64,000 nucleotides of DNA from Arthrobacter silviterrae (GTDB taxonomy: Bacteria > Actinomycetota > Actinomycetes > Actinomycetales > Micrococcaceae), in the NCBI RefSeq assembly GCF_011045165.1, contig NZ_JAAKZI010000020.1:1-64000 (forward strand). The letters are read 5' to 3'. A model generated the notes under the pieces. The model was not told the DNA's origin, made no database searches, and worked only from the letters and a program-made list of their open reading frames with translations. Position 1 is the first letter of the stretch. The number at the start of each line of letters is the position of its first letter. Below, in pieces: positions 60,664 through 64,000 of the stretch. The position numbers and the translations under genes were made by a program.

Positions 60664-62327
60664 CTATGAACGCAGCGGCGCCGCAGCGGCCCGTGATTCT
60701 CGCCGTCGACGACGACCCGGCTGTCCTCAGTGCGGTGCGAGGGGACCTGCGCAGCCGGTACGGGCGCCACTACCGGGTGCTGACGGCGGCCGGCGGCGCC
60801 GAGGCCGTCGGCACCCTCAGGCAGTTGAAAGTCCGGGGCGACGCGACCGCCGTCGTGGTCTCTGATCAGCGCATGCCTGGGGTTGCCGGGACAGAGGTGC
60901 TCACTGCTGCCCGGCAGCTGTTCCCCGGGGTGCGCACAGTGCTGCTCACCGCCTACGCCGACACGGAGGTGGCCATTGGGGCCATCAACGACCTTCACCT
61001 TGACTACTACATCCTCAAGCCCTGGGATCCGCCCGAGGAGCGCCTGTTCCCCGTCATCGACGACCTGCTGGAAGACTGGCACGCCAACAACCAGCCCAGT
61101 TATGCCCTGACGCGGGTGGTCGGCAGCCGGTGGTCGGCGCGCACGCATGAGGTCCGCGACTACCTACAGCGCAACCAGGTGCCGATGCAATGGTTCGACG
61201 TCGACTCCAGCCCGGAGGGCCGGCAATTGTTCGAGGCCGCGGGCCAGGACGGGCTGCCCCTCGTCATCACGCCGGACGGCACGGCCCTCCACGCCCCCGA
61301 TGTGGCCGCCCTGGCTTCGGCGCTGGGCCACAAGACCCATGCCGACGGCGAAGTCTTCGACCTGGCGATCATTGGGGCCGGGCCCGCCGGGCTGGCTGCC
61401 GCCGTGTACGGGGCCAGCGAGGGCTTGCGGACAGTCTGCCTCGAGGCAATGGTCCCCGGCGGACAGGCGGGGCAATCCTCACGCATCGAAAACTACCTGG
61501 GATTTCCGACAGGGATTTCCGGGGCCGACCTTGCGCGGCGGGCCGTGACACAGGCGCGGAGATTCCAGGTGCAGCTGCTGGCGCCGTCGCCCGCCGCGGG
61601 GCTTGACCTTTCGGGGCCGTACCCCCGGCTGGAACTGGCGGATGGTGCTGCCATCAGCGCCGGCGCCGTCATTCTGGCCTGCGGAGTCGCCTACAACAGC
61701 CTCGGCGTCCCCGGCAGCACCGAATTGGAGGGCCGCGGCGTGTTCTACGGGGCCTCGCTGGGCGAGCGCGACACCGTCCGCGATGAGGACATTGTCATTG
61801 TGGGCGGGGCGAACTCGGCCGGCCAGGCGGCCGTCTACTTCTCCGAGTACGCGCGCTCCGTGACCATCCTGTGCCGTGCCAGCGAGCTTGGCGCCAAGAT
61901 GTCCGCCTACCTCGTGGAGCAAATTGCCGGGCGGGCGAATGTCACTGTCCGATGCGGGACATCCGTGCTGTCGGTTGAGGGTTCGGAACGCCTGGAGGGC
62001 GTGGTCATTCACGATGCCGCCACGGGCGTCAGCGAACGCCTGCCGGCGTCGGCGCTGTTTGTCTTTATCGGCGCCCTGCCGCGCACCGACTGGCTGCCGC
62101 CGCAGATAGCGAGGGACGGGCGCGGATTCATCCTCACGGGGCCCGCGCTGGGCGGGCGGCGCCACCGTACGGCCGACGGAGACCGCGATCCGTTCCTGTA
62201 TGAGACGAGCGCAGCGCGCGTTTTTGCCGTCGGGGACGTCCGGGCCAGCTCCGTCAAGCGGGTTGCCTCCGCAGTGGGCGAGGGGTCGGTGGCCGTCCAG
62301 TTTGTCCACCAGGTCCTGCATGGCTGA
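60660..62327 (+). CDS. Receiver - glutaredoxin-like - thioredoxin-reductase-like fusion
   Basis: 555 aa. The receiver domain (about 10-135) has VDDDP, phospho-acceptor Asp69 (VVVSDQRMP) and Lys in YYILKPWDPP. A thioredoxin-fold segment (about 150-230) ends with LPLVITPDG but has SRWSART where CxxC would be. A thioredoxin-reductase-like flavoprotein (about 240-550) has IIGAGPAGLAAAVYG, IVGGANSAGQAAVYF and VFAVGDVRA. The usual CATC redox pair is replaced by Gly364-Ala-Ser-Leu367. FAD and NAD(P) binding look intact, so it may reduce something other than a disulfide. Translationally coupled to the kinase. Confidence 0.9.
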   Translation: MTMNAAAPQRPVILAVDDDPAVLSAVRGDLRSRYGRHYRVLTAAGGAEAVGTLRQLKVRGDATAVVVSDQRMPGVAGTEVLTAARQLFPGVRTVLLTAYADTEVAIGAINDLHLDYYILKPWDPPEERLFPVIDDLLEDWHANNQPSYALTRVVGSRWSARTHEVRDYLQRNQVPMQWFDVDSSPEGRQLFEAAGQDGLPLVITPDGTALHAPDVAALASALGHKTHADGEVFDLAIIGAGPAGLAAAVYGASEGLRTVCLEAMVPGGQAGQSSRIENYLGFPTGISGADLARRAVTQARRFQVQLLAPSPAAGLDLSGPYPRLELADGAAISAGAVILACGVAYNSLGVPGSTELEGRGVFYGASLGERDTVRDEDIVIVGGANSAGQAAVYFSEYARSVTILCRASELGAKMSAYLVEQIAGRANVTVRCGTSVLSVEGSERLEGVVIHDAATGVSERLPASALFVFIGALPRTDWLPPQIARDGRGFILTGPALGGRRHRTADGDRDPFLYETSAARVFAVGDVRASSVKRVASAVGEGSVAVQFVHQVLHG

Positions 62328-62409
62328 AGGCGGGACGGGGCAGATGGATTGTTCTTGAGCCGGCGGGCCATCCGGGCCCCGACTTTCACTGGAGATAAGG
62401 ATATTTTCG

Positions 62410-63867
62410 ATGAGTAGTGCGAACACGGGCCAGGCCAAGGGCCGGGGGCTGGAGGTACGGTCGATTGACTATGTGCCGCTGAGCGAACGCCACGGGAAGG
62501 TCTCCCACATTGGGCCCCTGTGGTTCATGAGCAATGCCCAGATCGCCACGCTTGCCGTGGGCCTGATCAGCATCACGACCGGTGGAAACCTGGTCTGGTC
62601 ACTCATTGCCATCGCCGCGGGGACCTTGGTGGGGACCTTGTTCATGGCGGCCCACTCATCGCAGGGGCCGCAGCTGGGCCTTCCGCAAATGATCCAGTCC
62701 CGTCCTCAGTTCGGCTACATTGGGGCCCTGCTGGTGTGGCTGTTCGCCTATTTGCAGTATGCCGGCTTCAACATCTTCAACACCGTCCTGGCCGGCCAGG
62801 CCTTGGCCGGATCCGTCCACAGCGGTTCGGTTAACGTGTGGTTCTGGGTGGTGACGATTGTCGCCGTCGTCGTGGCCCTTTTTGGCTATGACCTCATTCA
62901 TGGCTTTGAGCGCTACCTGACGTACCTGACCATCGCCATGCTGGCCCTGCTGACGGTGGCGGTCGTGACCCACCTCTCCATGCCGGCCGGGGCCTTCGAC
63001 TTGGCCGGCTTTCACCTGGTGCCTTTCCTGGGCCAATTGGGCGTTGCCGCCGGCTACCAGATTTCCTGGGCCATCTACGTTTCCGACTACTCCCGCTACC
63101 TGCCGCCAACGTCAGCGCGTGGCACCTTCCGGTGGACCTTCTGGGGAAGTTCACTTGGCGGCATCTGGGTGATGTTCCTCGGCGCCTTCATCGCCGCCGC
63201 GGCAGGCAAGAACTTCGACACCATCGGCTCGATTCAAGCCACCGCGGGCAAGCTGTTCCCGGGATTCGGATCTATTGCCCTGTTCATTGCCGCCTTGGGC
63301 CTGGTCTCAGTCACCGCCCTGAACATGTATGGGGGTTCGCTCACGCTGATCTCATCGATCGACAGCGTGCGGACCATCCGGCCCACGCTCAGATTGCGGG
63401 TGGTGACGATTTTGATTACGGCTGCGCTTTCGCTGGTCTTCGCCAACCTCGCCTCCGCCGACTTCCTGGCCAACTTCAACGACTTCCTGCTGCTGGTCCT
63501 GTACTTCTTCATCCCGTGGACGGCCGTCAACCTAACCGACTACTTCATCGTTCGCAAGGGCCACTATGCCATCGCGGAGATCTTCAAGCCCAACGGCATC
63601 TATGGGCGGTGGGGCTGGCCGGGAATCATCGCCTACCTGGTGGGGTTCGTCGTCATGATTCCCTTCTTCTCGGCCGGCGCGCTCTTCGTTGGCCCAGTGG
63701 CGGCTGCCATGAACGGGGCCGACATCTCGCTGTTCATCGGGCTTCCTGTCTCGGCAGTTCTGTACTGGCTGCTCACCCGGAACATCGATGTGGCCGGCGA
63801 GGCTGAACTGGCCCGGGCACAGGCCGCTCAACTGGAAGAGGCGGCCCACGAGCACATCCTGCCGTAG
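62410..63867 (+). CDS. NCS1-family purine/cytosine permease
   Basis: 485 aa with 12 hydrophobic helices. Near the N-terminus, IDYVPLSERHGK and GPLWFMSNAQIATLAVG are typical of CodB-like NCS1 proteins, as are QISWAIYVSDYSRYLPP and FIPWTAVNLTDYFIVRKG. It probably imports a nucleobase or related compound. It lies 82 nt after the receiver fusion on the same strand, so it might be co-transcribed. The start is behind AAGG at 62397. Confidence 0.87.
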   Translation: MSSANTGQAKGRGLEVRSIDYVPLSERHGKVSHIGPLWFMSNAQIATLAVGLISITTGGNLVWSLIAIAAGTLVGTLFMAAHSSQGPQLGLPQMIQSRPQFGYIGALLVWLFAYLQYAGFNIFNTVLAGQALAGSVHSGSVNVWFWVVTIVAVVVALFGYDLIHGFERYLTYLTIAMLALLTVAVVTHLSMPAGAFDLAGFHLVPFLGQLGVAAGYQISWAIYVSDYSRYLPPTSARGTFRWTFWGSSLGGIWVMFLGAFIAAAAGKNFDTIGSIQATAGKLFPGFGSIALFIAALGLVSVTALNMYGGSLTLISSIDSVRTIRPTLRLRVVTILITAALSLVFANLASADFLANFNDFLLLVLYFFIPWTAVNLTDYFIVRKGHYAIAEIFKPNGIYGRWGWPGIIAYLVGFVVMIPFFSAGALFVGPVAAAMNGADISLFIGLPVSAVLYWLLTRNIDVAGEAELARAQAAQLEEAAHEHILP

Positions 63868-63883
63868 CCCGGGGACTCCGACG

Positions 63884-64000
63884 TCAGTTCCCCGGGTTGC
63901 CGGCCGTCGGAAAATTTGGCGTCTGCCACCTCTCGCCGGTGGCCGTGATGGCGAAGGCTTCGACGCCCGAAAGCCCGCTGATCCAGGATTTCGCCTTGTC
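63884..64000 (-). CDS. C-terminal end of a minus-strand gene, cut by the window edge
   Basis: The last 38 codons are visible on the minus strand, reading SWISGLSGVEAFAITATGE and ending FPTAGNPGN-stop. The frame is open to the edge. A C-terminus with GVEAFAITATG resembles ApbE-type flavin transferases only loosely, so I do not name it. It converges with the permease gene 16 nt away. Confidence 0.45.
   Translation of the reverse strand, partial: DKAKSWISGLSGVEAFAITATGERWQTPNFPTAGNPGN

Noticed and set aside
60660-62327. A functional thioredoxin reductase
   Set aside because: The CxxC pair is absent (GASL at residues 364-367), so ordinary thioredoxin reduction is unlikely despite the overall fold.

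Overview
The window looks like a chromosome segment of a high-GC actinobacterium of the Arthrobacter type (Micrococcaceae). The evidence is the GC-rich third codon positions throughout, an ANTAR response regulator of the PdtaR type near pyk, a tRNA-Leu that does not encode its CCA end, and an actinobacterial quinate/shikimate-protocatechuate operon with a QsuB-type fusion. The species assignment is inference. There is no CRISPR array, rRNA operon or intact transposase.

Layout. (1) 1-8.4 kb: a 41-bp tandem repeat and AT-rich leader, then gltB-gltD (glutamate synthase) and pyk. (2) 8.5-11.2 kb: a large exported/membrane protein of unknown function and pdtaR on the opposite strand. (3) 11.3-14.2 kb: tRNA-Leu(CAA) followed by a scarred region. 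The last 26 bp around the tRNA 3' end recur 1.4 kb downstream. Between the copies lie an intact XRE regulator with a palindromic operator and a nucleotidyltransferase killed by an in-frame TGA, which together look like a decayed toxin-antitoxin module. A second, internally deleted copy of the regulator and IclR debris follow. (4) 14.2-15.2 kb: a trypsin-like PDZ protease. (5) 15.2-28.1 kb: one long minus-strand operon qsuD-qsuB-pcaHGBDCFIJR, with an IclR regulator upstream and a divergent MHS-type transporter. Together these import shikimate or quinate and convert it through protocatechuate and the beta-ketoadipate pathway to succinyl-CoA and acetyl-CoA. (6) 28.2-33.4 kb: a secreted beta-propeller/phosphoesterase, an M20 amidohydrolase and a LysR regulator. 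(7) 33.6-45 kb: a plus-strand operon (transporter, AidB-like acyl-CoA dehydrogenase, class III CoA-transferase, glutaryl-CoA dehydrogenase, crotonase, hydroxyacyl-CoA dehydrogenase, thiolase, YtcJ-like amidohydrolase, second transporter). It spells a glutarate/glutaryl-CoA to acetyl-CoA route.

(8) 44.9-48.8 kb: two exported hydrolases (Tat-exported PHP-type and phospholipase C/phosphatase type) and a small monooxygenase-like protein. (9) 48.9-52.6 kb: an amidase remnant, HbpS-like and NIPSNAP proteins, MaoC, an SDR reductase and a histidine phosphatase. (10) 52.7-58.7 kb: a D-amino-acid cluster (transporter, RidA, D-serine/threonine-type PLP enzyme, N-acyl-D-amino-acid deacylase, rhodanese) with a divergent DauR/YheO-type regulator. 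(11) 58.8-63.9 kb: a PAS histidine kinase translationally coupled to a receiver-glutaredoxin-thioredoxin-reductase-like fusion that has lost its redox cysteines, then an NCS1 permease. The right edge cuts a minus-strand gene.

The most unusual items are the tRNA-bracketed fossil toxin-antitoxin island and the kinase/receiver-reductase pair. The catabolic operons are complete enough to be read as working pathways, with one gap: no 3-dehydroquinate dehydratase is present in the window.
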